Positions 10,773-22,200 of a stretch of 64,000 nt of DNA are shown piece by piece. Source of the stretch: Pomphorhynchus laevis (lineage: Eukaryota > Acanthocephala > Palaeacanthocephala > Echinorhynchida > Pomphorhynchidae); contig WNNJ02001724.1 of the NCBI GenBank assembly GCA_012934845.2, positions 248,001 through 312,000 on the forward strand, read 5' to 3'. The notes under the pieces are model-generated. The model made no database searches. It saw only the letters and a list, made by a program, of their open reading frames with translations, and was not told the origin of the DNA. Made by a program: the position numbers and the translations under genes. The stretch's first letter is position 1; every line of letters starts with the position of its first letter.

Positions 10773-10946
10773 CAGTTTCACCTTTTTATCTTGCTTTTCT
10801 GTTTTTTTATGTTTTGAGCTATGTGATCCAGCCAATTTGAGCTTATGCTCCTGGGCTGTTGTAACAATAATTTTTTTTAATTGTTACCCTCGAATGAATC
10901 CGAAATTTACTTTTCAGGTACAAATAATAAGTATAACACATGAGAC

Positions 10947-13620
10947 TCAGGGATTTCCATGCTCTTCAAGACTAGAAGATCCGGTTTGGAAAACGGGGTG
11001 TCTCCGTGTTGAACGAGCGGCCCTTACACACATGGACGATAATTTTACCAGCGAGAATGACACTTTACAGCGTAAATAACGAATGCACTCGCTGTAAGGA
11101 GTTTGAGTGGAACCCGCTTGAAGCTTCGCAATCCGCCTCAACACTGTGTCTGCGTTCACTCCAATTCCACCATTTGCAGCAAATATGACCGGTAAAAAAG
11201 TAGCTCTCTCAAATCTAGCAACTTGCTCACCATACTTTGCGCTTTTTCTCCTCTCGTGATATTGAAAATGGCTAACTATCGATCCCGACGAATAAGAAGG
11301 AGCAAGATGATTGAAGATACAAACGTCCATTAAGGACCGCTCCATCCTGTTGCCGTATAACCAATGGCACTCTATATCCAACCTAGCATTGGGGTCAGTT
11401 GTAGTAGAACTAGATTCGAAATGAACATTTTCTGTAAGTGATTGTAAAGTCGGCTCTGTTGATACACAAACGCATACAGTGGACAATTTTCTTGCCAACA
11501 AGTCCCGCACCGTATCGTGGCGAATTGACGGCAGACCACCAGCTTGACAAGAATTTGAGTGCACGACACTAAATGGTTGGCCGCACATACATAATGCAGG
11601 AGCATCAGGGGGTTCCCTGCCATAACGAGTGGCGATGGCGTCGTGAAGCTGTTTTTTATTGAGCTGACAACACGATTTAATTAGTGGTTTGGCGGATAAC
11701 CAAGATGATGCACCGACAATTGATGCGTATTCCAATTTGGAGCTTATTTGTTCATTGATAATTTTGATGATTGCCACCCTTTGCTTGCAAGCTTCTTCCC
11801 TCTCGTGTCTTATACAGGTCGCCACTTCATTTTGGGTTTTAATTAACTCATTACCAGTTAGGCCTAACAGTAAAGGCTGACCCATGCGCACAGAGTTATT
11901 GTATTCGGAATCATGATGAGCATCTGGAAAAGAAATGCCTAGTCCTTCGAAACGTAATGGGAGTGTAAGTACTTGCCAGCAGTCAACTTCTAGAACAGTA
12001 CCAATAATTGCCGGAATAATATTGTGTTGAATCATATCAGAGATACGCTCAAAGTGCGACACTGATAAATCACAAGTTCGCTGTAAGTAGCTCCATTTGA
12101 ATTTGAATGCCTGTGTAAGCAATACAAATGCGACGTGTGGACTCTCATTCGCCACTTCAACTAGGTTTGACAGCGAGCGAATCCATTTGTCTACTTTGGA
12201 CTTAACAAACTCAGAAATGAATGAGTTACTCCCAATAGGTGACCCAAGTACTGACAAGCCACTGCAAACTACTCGAAGTCCGGAATCGGCAAAAAGTGTC
12301 TTCGTTCGAGTTAGGTCATCTTCGTGCACTAATAGTTGGCATTTGTCCTCGTTTATAAAAAAACCATATTGAGGCCCGATGTCCCTAATCAATTTCCAAA
12401 CCGCCATTAGATCGGTATTACTGCCGACACAATGAGCATCATCGGCATACCAACGGTGTGCAACTTGTGGAATTGCCGTTTGCAATGCGTTGATCAGTGG
12501 GAGGGAGGCCGCTGCAAAAGCAATCATTGCCAGTGGGTCACCCTGTGTGAAACCTTCTTGCGAGTATATAACCTCATCTTCTACTAGGAGTGCAGCTGGA
12601 TCCCCATAGATGTTGTGGAGGACGGTTGATAGGGAGGGGCAAACATAATTGATATTTTCTAGGGCGAGTGAGCGGTTTATGCAATTAAATGCATTAGTAG
12701 CATCGAGTTGAAGGATACACGATGTATTGTTTTCCACGTACAGCTTCCGAACAGAATGGACAACAGCATCGGTACCACAGCGCTAACCGGAACATAACTG
12801 AATGCAGGACGAGACAGCTTGAAGATCGATGGATATTCGTTTAGCAAGGACTTTGCCTATTATTCTGCGACGCACATCGCCAATCCCTATAGGACGTATT
12901 CCGGGATTCTTATCTAGTGGCATTAGTCTACTTGCTGTGAAGGCTTCCAAATCCCCTGGCTGCAGAGTAGCTGTTGCAATAACAATTGCAAAGTCGGCTA
13001 AACTTGAGGCTAATTGGATCGAACTTGTCCCGAAAGATTCCAGCATATGTCTCCAAGAGATTGCGTCAACACCGGATGGACCCGCACTTCCGTGAGTACG
13101 ATGTGCGGCAGCTAAGATGTCTCTAACACCCAAATCATGAAAACGAACTTGGTGGTGATTATTCCACTAAGAGGCTCCCTCAATAACGCCCACTCGCATG
13201 TTTCCTTTGAGGTGGGGTGTAAACAGATCAGACTTTCCCTTACTGAAACACCACCAAAGCGGTCTTCAAGCCCCAGAACACGTCTGTGTGCAGTGGGATT
13301 ATCGAGTAGTTGCATTGACGTCGTAGCTTTTCCATAGGATACCAATTGACATACCTTTTTAACCCAACTGGGATAATTATGGACATCATTTTTAAACGAG
13401 CGAATTTTTTGAAGTATACGAGATTCGTTCCTCAGATCGGACAATCTGCCACTTTTCCAGTGGCTTGTAGAACCACTTGACAAAATACTACAATCGACTT
13501 TAGTGTTGACTTGGTGATTTCACGATTAGATGCTGCGATCGAGTACAGCCCAGCCAGAGTTTTCACAAAATCATTGCTCGTATTACATTTTGGAAGGCTG
13601 TATAGGTTAGGTTTCTATCC
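10947..13620 (-). mobile_element. Nuclease-type LINE (family 2a), longest copy: RT, zinc knuckle and nuclease
   Basis: This is a retrotransposon polyprotein on the minus strand. The N-terminus starts near 13,483 (SSGSTSHWKSGR). The RT carries GIRPIGIGDVRRRIIGK (about 12,900), LQLDATNAFNCIN (motif A), FTQGDPLAMIAFAAAS (B), RWYADDAHCVGS (C, about 12,450) and YGFFINEDKC (D). A 596-codon open frame (12,737-10,947) runs on through the thumb to CMCGQPFSVVHSNSC and RHDTVRDLLARKL. It then reaches DPNARLDI and LMDVCIFNHLAPS, a D-x(n)-D pattern as in restriction-like LINE nucleases, and ends RCKVSFSLVKLSSMCVRAARS. Frame breaks lie near 12,760 and 13,120. The right half is shared with the 3,221 block. 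Exact clade uncertain. Confidence 0.85.
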
Positions 13621-13664
13621 TAATAATAATATTAAATAAAAAACTATTAAAAAATAAGATTTTT

Positions 13665-15055
13665 GGATTAAAATGCTTAATTCAATGTACCCATTAGGAT
13701 TAAATGACGTGGTACAAGGATGATACACAAGTGAAAGTTAAAGAATATCCAAGTGCTGACAATCCAGCAGTATATTGTCCTGTATGTAATATATCGATAC
13801 AGAGTAAATTGTTTTAAAAACTTAAAAATACATTTCAGTCTTCAGCATCCAGGAACATCCTTATCTTATCGCTGATCTTCCTGCCCAGTGTATAATTTAG
13901 AAAAGATAATTTCTTTATGAACACACGCGGCTAGAATGTCGTGTGAAATGCAATGTTCACTTAAAAGTAATCGCCGACGTCACAGGAAAGGATGAGAAAC
14001 AAATACTACCCTTTAATGCAAAGAATGGTTAGACGAAACAAAGTATCAACAGAAGTAGATAATGTTTGATATACCGTGTCACATAAAAGTAGGTGGGACA
14101 AAATCTTAGCAATGACAATGCTTGGAGCGAAGTAACCACAAGTCCTTTACTTCTCGGACACTCCCAAGCTAGCTAAAGAAATTCTGCGGATGATAAGAAT
14201 TTGGAACAACATTTATCTCATCACTATCGAAGAGCATTTTAAGCCGGTATACTCTTACAAAGAAAACAACATGCAGTGTGAAATTGAACCACATGCTACG
14301 GCTGATGTACAATAATAGAAGAGGACGAGTCGATCAAGAAGACCAATTATGATGAATCGTTCATAAGTTTTTATTAGCGATATAAACCAATGCGAACGGC
14401 TTAAAACATAATTAGCGTATTCTCAGATTCCGCGATAGGAGCTTACTTTGCATGTATCAGAAATTTATAGAAGTACTGCAACGCAAAGAAGGCGTATTAT
14501 CTTACATTTCAGATTCGGGGATATAAACTTGCGTTGCATGTAACAAAAATTTGTTGAAGTACTACAACGCAAGGAAACAGGTGCATTACATAGCATTTCT
14601 AGACATTAAATCTGACATTGATTATTTAACAACTCGGTATCAAAATATGTTCTAGTACAGCTGGTGTGATCTTATTTCATAAAACGCTATATCACGAGTA
14701 GCTACTTGATATGTCGAACGATTCTCAAAACCAGAAATGGTCAGACAGGGAAAATCAGCATAGAAATAGGAGTTAAACAAGTTAATCCGCTCTCTTTTTT
14801 ATTTTAATTTGGGATATATTCAACCATCGCAAAGTTGAATCTAGAAAATCATGGATTTGAACTAGCAAGAATCAAAATGTCTCTAATCACATATGAAGAC
14901 GACATCGTGCTCTTTGTTAATGATCCTTCAAGTGTAATTGATACTATAGAATTGTAATTACATGGTCTGATATCATTTGGGGTAACATTCTTAACATCAA
15001 TATATACCTAAGAGCATCTAAGCTCTTAGCTATATTATAGATCTAAATATAGGTC
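13665..15055 (+). mobile_element. R2-like LINE debris (family 3), second copy
   Basis: Same content as 4,385-5,775, displaced by 9,280 bp. CPVC zinc-finger remnant is at about 13,760, AFLDIKSDID at about 14,600, IGVKQVNPLSF at about 14,770 and YEDDIVLF at about 14,890. It is dead for the same reasons. Its continuation (15,840-16,640) holds further RT pieces of the same type, so one scrambled R2-like element may span 13.7-16.6 kb. Confidence 0.6.
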
Positions 15056-15246
15056 GTTACACCATCGTTCATAAGATAACAAAGCATTGCGATAGCATTC
15101 ACCATTGTTGACGCAATGTAATTTCTGCCCAGTGCTCAAAAAGTTAAAAAGGCGAAATATAAGCAAGCGCGGGTAAACGGCGGAAGTAATATTTCACGGG
15201 AGTATAAATATTCTGCGATTTCTGAAGATAAGTCTTTTCACCAGGT

Positions 15247-15657
15247 CATGGTGATGACATTATTGTCGAAACAACACGTTCTGATGAAGTGCCGCGCTGT
15301 GCGTGCTACGTGCCATTATTACTCAACACTTTGGCTCAGGGCGCTAGAGAGCCATTCCCGGACCCCTCAATGTGGCTGGCTTACTCAGCTGACGACGGTA
15401 CCACAATAGCAATCCCAGCAGCCAACGAAGCTGTTCCTAAGATTGAATAGCGTGATGAAGTAATGAGCTATGATCCGGAATCGTTATCATTATATAGTTG
15501 GAGAAGACGTTGTTTCATTCTGCCAGTATGGGAAAGGAACAATTGCCCAGGAGACCATCGGGCCAGAATTAATAAGCCAGGTGAGTTCGACAGATCAACT
15601 GCTGGAATCGAGTCAATACATTCATTAAGCAATTCTTTGTTCTCTATGCAAATATAA
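15247..15657 (+). pseudogene. Broken duplicate of the unassigned 135-aa frame
   Basis: Counterpart of 5,970-6,377. A 2-base length difference near 15,350 and a TAG near 15,448 split the frame; the last 64 codons (MSYDPESLSLYSWRRR onward) remain open. Other differences are single substitutions. Confidence 0.4.
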
Positions 15658-15839
15658 AATTCTACTGCATAATGTATATCAGTCCAATTCCGTGTATGTC
15701 GTTTAGATTATAAACCTGAAGCAATCGCTTCGATTCAACCTATTACACCCACCGCAGTAGTGACAACGGAAGAACCTAAATCGGCTACGGTCTATTATCT
15801 TGATCTATTGTCAAACGCACTAGCTTGCTCGTTATGCAG

Positions 15840-16640
15840 ACTTCATGTTCATGACCGAGATTGTTTTAAAGACATGGAACGAAATTGAGACTCACTTCCG
15901 CTAATTGCTAGCGCATCCGAGCACTTACGTGAGTGAGAAAACACATCTAGTGTGCACATCAACTGATACTCTCAACAAAGATTGTGGTGAAACATTCCCA
16001 TTGTACAAGCAGCCGATGTTCGATTTGTACTTAGGAAATGACGGCCACTACTTTTTCTGGCCCTGACCGGACGACATTATCACAGATACATCGATATGAC
16101 AGAAATTTAGAGATCCTACAGTATTAATAAATATGTCCTTGCATTATGAACACATGCCAAATACATGGAAAACAACACACAAGTATTTTATTACCGAAAT
16201 CTGGAAAGCTTCAAGTCATGACAAAATATGATCTTACGACTTGGAATATCAACAACTACATGTCGATCACAATCTCTAGCATCCTATGTCGCATCAATCA
16301 CAGGATTGTGCTTTTCCTATTGCGCCAACATGTTGATGTTCTAGACTAGCAATTTGATTTCAAATTTTTTAACGTCAACATGCACGAAAGTCTTCCAGCT
16401 GATGAGAAACTATGCGGTCAAACACAAACAAAGGCAATATATGGCGTTTCTCGACGTGCGAAGTACCTTTGAAACCCTTAACCAATCTCGAATTGGCGAC
16501 ATACTGAGAAAGCTCGGATGTTCGGAATTCATCCTCACATACATTTTGGACAGTTACAGATACTCATTTACGTACATTATCAATGTACGTAAAACACTGT
16601 CAAACACTGACACTCAAGTCAGTGTTTTTGAAGAAACATG
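15840..16640 (+). mobile_element. R2-like LINE RT fragment
   Basis: Plus-strand reading gives SILLPKSGK (about 16,190), MSITISSILCRINHRIVLF (about 16,260, the W-R-P-I-x-I-S-S region of R2/NeSL-type RTs), then YMAFLDVRSTFETLN (motif A, about 16,440) and IGDILRKLGCSEFILTYIL (about 16,500). The frame is broken between 16,350 and 16,400. Two perfect hairpins interrupt the region downstream of motif A (16,567-16,593 and 16,602-16,627). Motifs B and C are missing here. Confidence 0.7.
16567..16627. repeat. Two adjacent perfect hairpins inside an RT fragment
   Basis: Arms tttacgtacatt / aatgtacgtaaa with a 3-nt loop (16,567-16,593), then aaacactgac / gtcagtgttt with a 6-nt loop (16,602-16,627). LINE similarity stops here. 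Confidence 0.88.
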
Positions 16641-16924
16641 AGAGATGTAGGACACGTTGGACCTTTCGAGGAATAGTTTAATATCACTGCTTACATTGTT
16701 ACTTGACTTACTCGATGGTTCTGTTAGCGTAATCGATATTTGTAATACATGTATTTCTCAATTAAGTAAGCGAGAAGCATATTATTCAAGAAATCTGACC
16801 GCTTGGAAATTTGACTGGGCGGTACATCTGTTAAAATATCAAGCAGGTGTCTAAAGGTATCTTAGTGAGAATGGAAGCATCGCGTGGAGCGAAAGATTGC
16901 TTGAAGTACATATATTTAAACACA

Positions 16925-17115
16925 TGTCAAAAAGACACTTAAACACATCTTTCTTTCTCGAGGGAGACCACATGTTGTGGTGAGAAAGCTTGTTAGCCAT
17001 AATGATTGCGTTAGCTGGATCAACTCTAAGCTTACACAATCCGGCTGCTACGCAGTGCAGCAGGTCATCTATATTGAGTAGGTGGCACATGAGTGACCAG
17101 ACAAAGTGTCTCTAT
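16925..17115 (-). repeat. Direct repeat of about 190 bp, copy 1, with coding look on minus strand
   Basis: It matches 17,470-17,670 at roughly 75-80%. The minus strand in both copies codes for a similar peptide: here MCHLLNIDDLLHCVAAGLCK then DPANAIIMANKLSHHN. Many differences preserve the amino acids, which hints that both derive from a coding sequence. I do not recognise the protein; LINE C-terminal sequence is possible. Confidence 0.6.
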
Positions 17116-17129
17116 TTTCTCAAGATATC

Positions 17130-17161
17130 GAGCGTTACGAATCAATCGATTCGTAACGCTC
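17130..17161. repeat. Perfect 14-bp-arm hairpin
   Basis: gagcgttacgaatc and its exact reverse complement are separated by 4 nt (17,130-17,161). Confidence 0.92.
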
Positions 17162-17469
17162 TATGTATACTATTTAACGAATGTTGACGACAAGACACTT
17201 TTTGAACTAAATTGTCTTCCAGCCTGTTGCTCAAGGTTGTCAAGCTTAGCCCTTCGGCGCCTTTGTCTGGAAACGAAATACATCGCAATAAGACAAATAT
17301 GTGTTGTAGATTTATGTACACACTCAAGTCAAAGAACGCCGGAGTGCGTACGACTCAAAAAACGCACTCAAGGCAAATAACATACAGCAAAGAACATGGA
17401 AACGACATGCGCTGAATAAACATATGTATGTTCACGTCATTTACGGGAAATAATTACAGCTGAAAACCA

Positions 17470-17670
17470 GGCAATTAAACACATCTCTCTTTCTCGAGGG
17501 AGACTACGTTGTCGTGATAAGAACGCTTGTGTACCATAATGAAAGTGTAATTTGGATCGACGCCAAGCTTACACAATCCGGCTGCTAAGCAGTGCTGCAG
17601 GTCATCCATGTTGATTAGTTAGCACATGAGTGGCCGGACAAAGTGTCTCTATTCTCCATGATCAACAGCA
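17470..17670 (-). repeat. Direct repeat of about 190 bp, copy 2
   Basis: Partner of 16,925-17,115. The minus-strand peptide reads NMDDLQHCLAAGLCKLGVD and then FIMVHKRSYHDN. Both copies sit among short open frames that I cannot assign. Confidence 0.6.
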
Positions 17671-18582
17671 ACGTTTTGCAGAATTACCCACTGCGAACAC
17701 AACTAAGCAATTGACGACAATACTTACAAAATTGCCAACTAAGAGGGAAGTAAGTTATCAATATTAGTAAATCCAACCGAAAATGACGATGCGCAACTCA
17801 AACTACAAGGCAGGTAATCACTAAAATAAAGCGGATCTTTACTAAAGGCGGTGTCCGATGAAACTCTTCACTCATATGCAACTATGGCAGCTGACGACAG
17901 TACCCATTAGTGGGTCGACGACGAATCTAACAGTGCGTCTATTGAAACATTGCAGCAGCAACATACTTTTGGAACTACGTCTGTTTTATAATGCCTATGG
18001 CGCAAAGCGCGCAGTACTAGAATACACAACATGCAGCGTTGTAATCACTGGTAATGCACGTTGTGGAAAAAATAAGTAACACGTGGAACGTGAGAACACT
18101 AAGCCGCATGTAAATTACCGTTAAGCACTGTGCAAAGTGTTTGAGAGCGAGAACTCACGATCCCTAAGGACTCATTTTTCACGATGCAAAACTAGCGCAA
18201 ATATATTGTCTGCAAGCCCTGATAGCAACGTATCTAGCAAAGTCATTGGCAAGAATAATATTGTGGCCAGAATATAAAATAACCTTGTCAGGTCATACCC
18301 TGCTAAAGATCCCTGTGAATGCATATACTTCGAGCGCACATTTACTATCTTCGGACTATCTTTGGATTAATCCGCTAAAAAGATAAACATTATAATGTAA
18401 AAAGCAAACTTTGTCGATTTTTGATCGAGAAACATTAATAATTCTCAATATTAATAGAGAATTGGTATTTACAAAAATATTATAGAAGAAAAAACTGCAC
18501 CTCGATATTACATTATTCGAAAAAATAAATACCGCCGTTAGACTAATTAGAATCCTATTCATATTTAATTTTTTAATTTTTA
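17671..18582. other. Spacer between element debris and satellite
   Basis: No recognised gene. A 73-codon frame at 17,858-18,079 has no known motif. The last 200 bp become AT-rich and include a short inverted repeat (aattctc / gagaatt, about 18,435-18,460). Confidence 0.5.
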
Positions 18583-21118
18583 GTTGATGGACATGACAAT
18601 TCCAAGTATAATCAACTATCAGTGAAACTGCTATAAAGGCCAATCTATGTCGAAACATTATCTATTCCATGCACTTGACGAAGTTTACTGTCGTATAGAT
18701 AAAACTATTCTTCTATAGGATAATTCAAATATCTTTACAAAATGAATAATTTAAAAGATTTACTTGTTCACAAATGTACGTGAGTTCAAGCACTTTCAAA
18801 GAAGCGCATCACATTAATAGATAATTCGCAATTAAACGATAAAAACACTATAACTCGTTATTACACAAACTCGATAAAGTAATAGTTACTTTCGCTGCTA
18901 TCCAAATTAGGATCGTATTTTAGATTTCATTTTTCATACATTCAATGTTGTAGTTTAGACATGTTGATGGACATGACCATTCCAAGTATAATCAACTATA
19001 AGTGAAACTTCTACAAACGCCAATCTATGTCGAAACAATATCTATTCCATGGACTTGACGAAGTTTACTGTCACACAGATAAAAATATTCTTCTATAGGA
19101 TAATTCAAATATCTTTACAAAATGAATAATTTAAAAGATTTACTTGTTCACAAATGTACGTGAGTTCAAGCACTTTCAAAGAAGCGCATCACATTAATAG
19201 ATAATTCGCATTTATAACTATAAAAACACTAACTCTTATTACACAAATTCGATAAAGTAATAGTTACTTTCGCTGCTATCCAAATTAGGATCGTATTTTA
19301 GAATATTTTTTTCTAAACATCGAATTAATAGAATATTTCAAACGACAATATATTGACGATGAATCTAGATCATATATTTATTCTATTTTATTCTGGAATT
19401 GTTATCTAAGAGTTTTGAATTCTGTCCCTATAACGATAAATTCTCTTGAAGCCTGGCATATATCGTTAAATTCATTGTCAAGTGTGGCACATGTTAACTT
19501 AGGAAAAATTTAAAGACTTGTTAAGACAAATAAATGAATGGAATAGGGTGTTAATTTTACAGTCTAGGGAAAAATAGTGTTAACTGAACGAGATTTCAAA
19601 ACAGAAGCTCTTTAATTGAAATTTTAAAATTTTTTAAAAGATACTATGAACTAGAATTTTTTGAAATTCTAGGTAATTTGATGTTTGGGAATGTCGATAA
19701 TGACGTTTTTCTTTAATAAACTTGATTTATTTTATTTTAATTTTGCTTTTAACAAAAAAATTAATAGAATTTCGGTTTTTTCGGTCAAAATTTGGTGAAA
19801 AAAAATCCCAGTTTTTTGGTATTTTGGATGTTTTCATCAATTGGTGAAAAAAATCCCTGCCGTTGTTATTTAGACATGTTGATGGACATGACAATTCCAA
19901 ATATAATCAAATATCGCATCAAAATGAAGAATTCAGAGCACTTTCAAAGAAGCGCATCACATTAATAGATAATTCGCATTTATAACGATAAAAACACTAT
20001 AACTCGTTATTACACAAACTCGATAAAGTAATAGTTACTTTCGCTGCTATCCAAATTAGGATCGTATTTTAGATTTAATTTTGTCAAACATCGAATACAA
20101 TGTTGTAATTTAGACACGTTGATGGACATGGCAATTCCAAGTATAATCAAATATCAGTGAAACTGCTACAAAGGCCAATCTATGTCGAAACATTATCTTT
20201 TCCATGGACTTGACGAAGTTTACTGTCACACAGATAAAAATATTCTTATATAGGATAATTCAAATATCTTTACAAAATGAATAATTTAAAAGATTTACTT
20301 GTTCACAAATGTACGTGAGTTCAAGCACTTTCAAAGAAGCGCATCACATTAATAGATAATTCGCATTTATAACTATAAAAACACTAACTCTTATTACACA
20401 AATTCGATAAAGTAATAGTTACTTTCGCTGCTATCCAAATTAGGATCGTATTTTAGATTTCATTTTTCATACATTCAATGTTGTAATTTAGACATGTTGA
20501 TGGACATGACCATTCCAAGTATAATCAACTATAAGTGAAACTGCTATAAACGCCAATCTATGTCGAAACATTATCTATTCCATGGACTTGACGAAGTTTA
20601 CTGTCACACAGATAAAAATATTGTTTTATAGGATAATTCATATATTTTTACAAAATGAACAATTTAGAAGATGAATTTGTTCACAAATGTACGTGAGTTC
20701 AAGCACTTTTAAAGAGGCGCATCACATTAATAGATAATTCGCATTTTTAACGATAAAAACACTATAACTCGTTATTACACAAACTCGATAAAGTAATACT
20801 TACTTTCGTCGCTATCCAAATTAGGATCGTAGTTTAGATTTAATTTTTTCAAACATCGAATACAATGTTGTAATTTAGACATGACAATGATAAGAATAAT
20901 CAACTACCAGTGAAACAGTGACAAACATTAGGCATTGTCGAGACATTATCTATTTCTTGAACTTGGCGAAGTTTACTGTTGCAAAGATAAAAATATTGTT
21001 TTATAGGATAATTCATATATTTTTACAAAATGAACAATTTAGAAGATGAACTTGTTTACAAATGTACGCATACTCAAGCACTTACAAAAATGTTCAATTG
21101 CGACGTTTTATGAGACAC
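18583..21118. repeat. Satellite-like tandem array, unit about 380 bp, interrupted
   Basis: The phrase gttgatggacatg starts units at 18,583, 18,963, 19,878, 20,118 and 20,496; a diverged unit starts near 20,877. Full spacing is 378-381 bp. The 19,878 unit is short (240 bp) because of an internal deletion. Every full unit carries ctatgtcgaaaca, ataatttaaaagat and aagcgcatcacattaatag in the same order. Units are roughly 90-97% alike, so the array is fairly young or homogenised. Units 2 and 3 are separated by unrelated sequence at about 19,315-19,870. No coding potential is seen. Confidence 0.93.
19315..19870. other. Non-satellite insertion within the tandem array
   Basis: About 555 bp with no similarity to the 380-bp unit. 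It holds T-rich runs and a repeated phrase ggtgaaaaaaa followed by tccc (two copies near 19,793 and 19,842). No terminal repeats or reading frame were recognised. Confidence 0.55.
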
Positions 21119-21340
21119 TTACACTGTCAACAGAATTGTTGACAGTGCACTCAGCTTTCGTTGACAAAATGACACACCAGGCGGCATGTTGAAGTTCATA
21201 GCTAAAATCCATGGAATTCCGAACAATGGTTGCGTATCCTGATGCTCTACGACGGTTACTGGTAAAACAAAATTCTGTTCCCTGTACTCGACTGTAACGT
21301 CACATACACCAAGTGGGTTTAACACACTTACATGTTCTCA
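21119..21340 (-). mobile_element. Gypsy-like LTR retroelement fossil, protease-region scrap
   Basis: The minus strand codes for NPLGVCDVTVEYREQNF and then LPVTVVEHQDTQPLFGIPWI, which resembles the region just after the active site of Gypsy/Ty3-type retropepsins. Only this scrap of about 70 codons is present, it lies against the satellite array, and no LTR is visible. Fragmentary and old. Confidence 0.5.
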
Positions 21341-21600
21341 ATTAGTGCGAATATTAGTGTTCGTTCATGGACAAGCCTCATAATCTAGACGCCAACAAAT
21401 TTATGAATGTTCATGCAATATGAGGAGAGATATAATATCTACAAGATAATTTAAAAAAATTACATAACTTACAAGGTTAGTATTATTAAATGACATCGAT
21501 CAAAGTAAAAGACAATTACTACAAGCATAAAGTACTTATCAATACGATAATTTATCACTTAATTAAGTACATATTTTTGGAAGACTATAAATTTTAAAAA
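21341..21600. other. AT-rich 3' flank of the MBLAC1-like gene
   Basis: Downstream of the stop codon on the minus strand. No canonical AATAAA is visible in the first 180 bases after the stop, so the poly(A) signal is not identified. Confidence 0.5.
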
Positions 21601-22200
21601 TCATTTGTGTATTTTAAACGGTTTACCGTGTCCAGGGATGATATAATCTGGATTATACTCATAAATAATTGACTTTCGAACAAATCTCTGCATAACGTGA
21701 TTACGGCTCACCAAGGGCCATACATCTTCATCATGTTCTCTTTCAAACAAATCACCTGCGATCAAAACAGAAATCTCTGTTTCGTTTCCGAATGTGCACT
21801 TCTTAATTAAAACGCTGACGTGTTCATCTACATGACCGGGAGTTGGTAAAATCAACAGTTCATCATTTTCCGGAATCGTTAATGGCTCTCCTGAAGATAG
21901 TCTATTTGAGTAAAATTGATCGCCAATGTTACAATCGTATCCAATAAGGCAGAATTGTAGATTATTAAAGATGTTTATATTTCCGCAGTGATCAGAATGT
22001 CCATGTGTACAGATTAGGTGGGTGATAGAGTTGCAATCTATGGTTCTCAAGAGCCAGTCTTGATTCCATGCACCGCCTGTATCTACAATCATTTTAAAAT
22101 TTTCACAGGTAACGAAAGAAATGCTGCCATCGGCGTGTGTTGATAAATCAATTTCATTAAAGTATGAATATCCATTCTTTAATACTTGAACATTCATCAT
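21601..22200 (-). CDS. MBLAC1: Metallo-beta-lactamase domain-containing protein 1 (MBLAC1) homologue
   Basis: A complete 199-aa frame in one exon, starting MMNVQVLKN. The fold signatures are in order: IVDTGGAW (39-45), THGHSDHCGN (65-74), TPGHVDEH (120-127), IAGDLFERE with DEDVW (147-161) and IIPGHGKPF (187-195). Predicted metal ligands are His66, His68, Asp70, His71, His123, Asp150 and His191, all present. DTGGAW, GDLFER and PGHGKPF match the MBLAC1 subfamily rather than RNase Z or glyoxalase II. Human MBLAC1 is reported to act in histone pre-mRNA 3' processing; the nematode SWIP-10 is the related protein. It is a little shorter than the human form (266 aa) at both ends. No introns, breaks or leaders are seen. 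It is the only clearly intact host gene in the window and is flanked by repeats. Confidence 0.93.
   Translation of the reverse strand: MMNVQVLKNGYSYFNEIDLSTHADGSISFVTCENFKMIVDTGGAWNQDWLLRTIDCNSITHLICTHGHSDHCGNINIFNNLQFCLIGYDCNIGDQFYSNRLSSGEPLTIPENDELLILPTPGHVDEHVSVLIKKCTFGNETEISVLIAGDLFEREHDEDVWPLVSRNHVMQRFVRKSIIYEYNPDYIIPGHGKPFKIHK

Larger units (their letters stand above)
12498..15834. repeat. Segmental duplication, copy 2 (3.3 kb, direct)
   Basis: Partner of 3,221-6,554. Here the left edge lies inside a continuous LINE protein (12,737-10,947 frame), so this is the parental arrangement on that side. On the right, sequence after 15,834 continues into R2-like RT, whereas copy 1 continues into unrelated sequence. 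That suggests copy 2 is closer to the source on both sides. Confidence 0.93.

Noticed and set aside
18583-21118. Hammerhead in the 380-bp satellite (gtcgaaac present)
   Set aside because: No CUGAUGA box lies upstream on either strand within a workable distance.
18583-21118. CRISPR-like array
   Set aside because: Units are 380 bp and contiguous, without short repeats and spacers; the DNA is eukaryotic.
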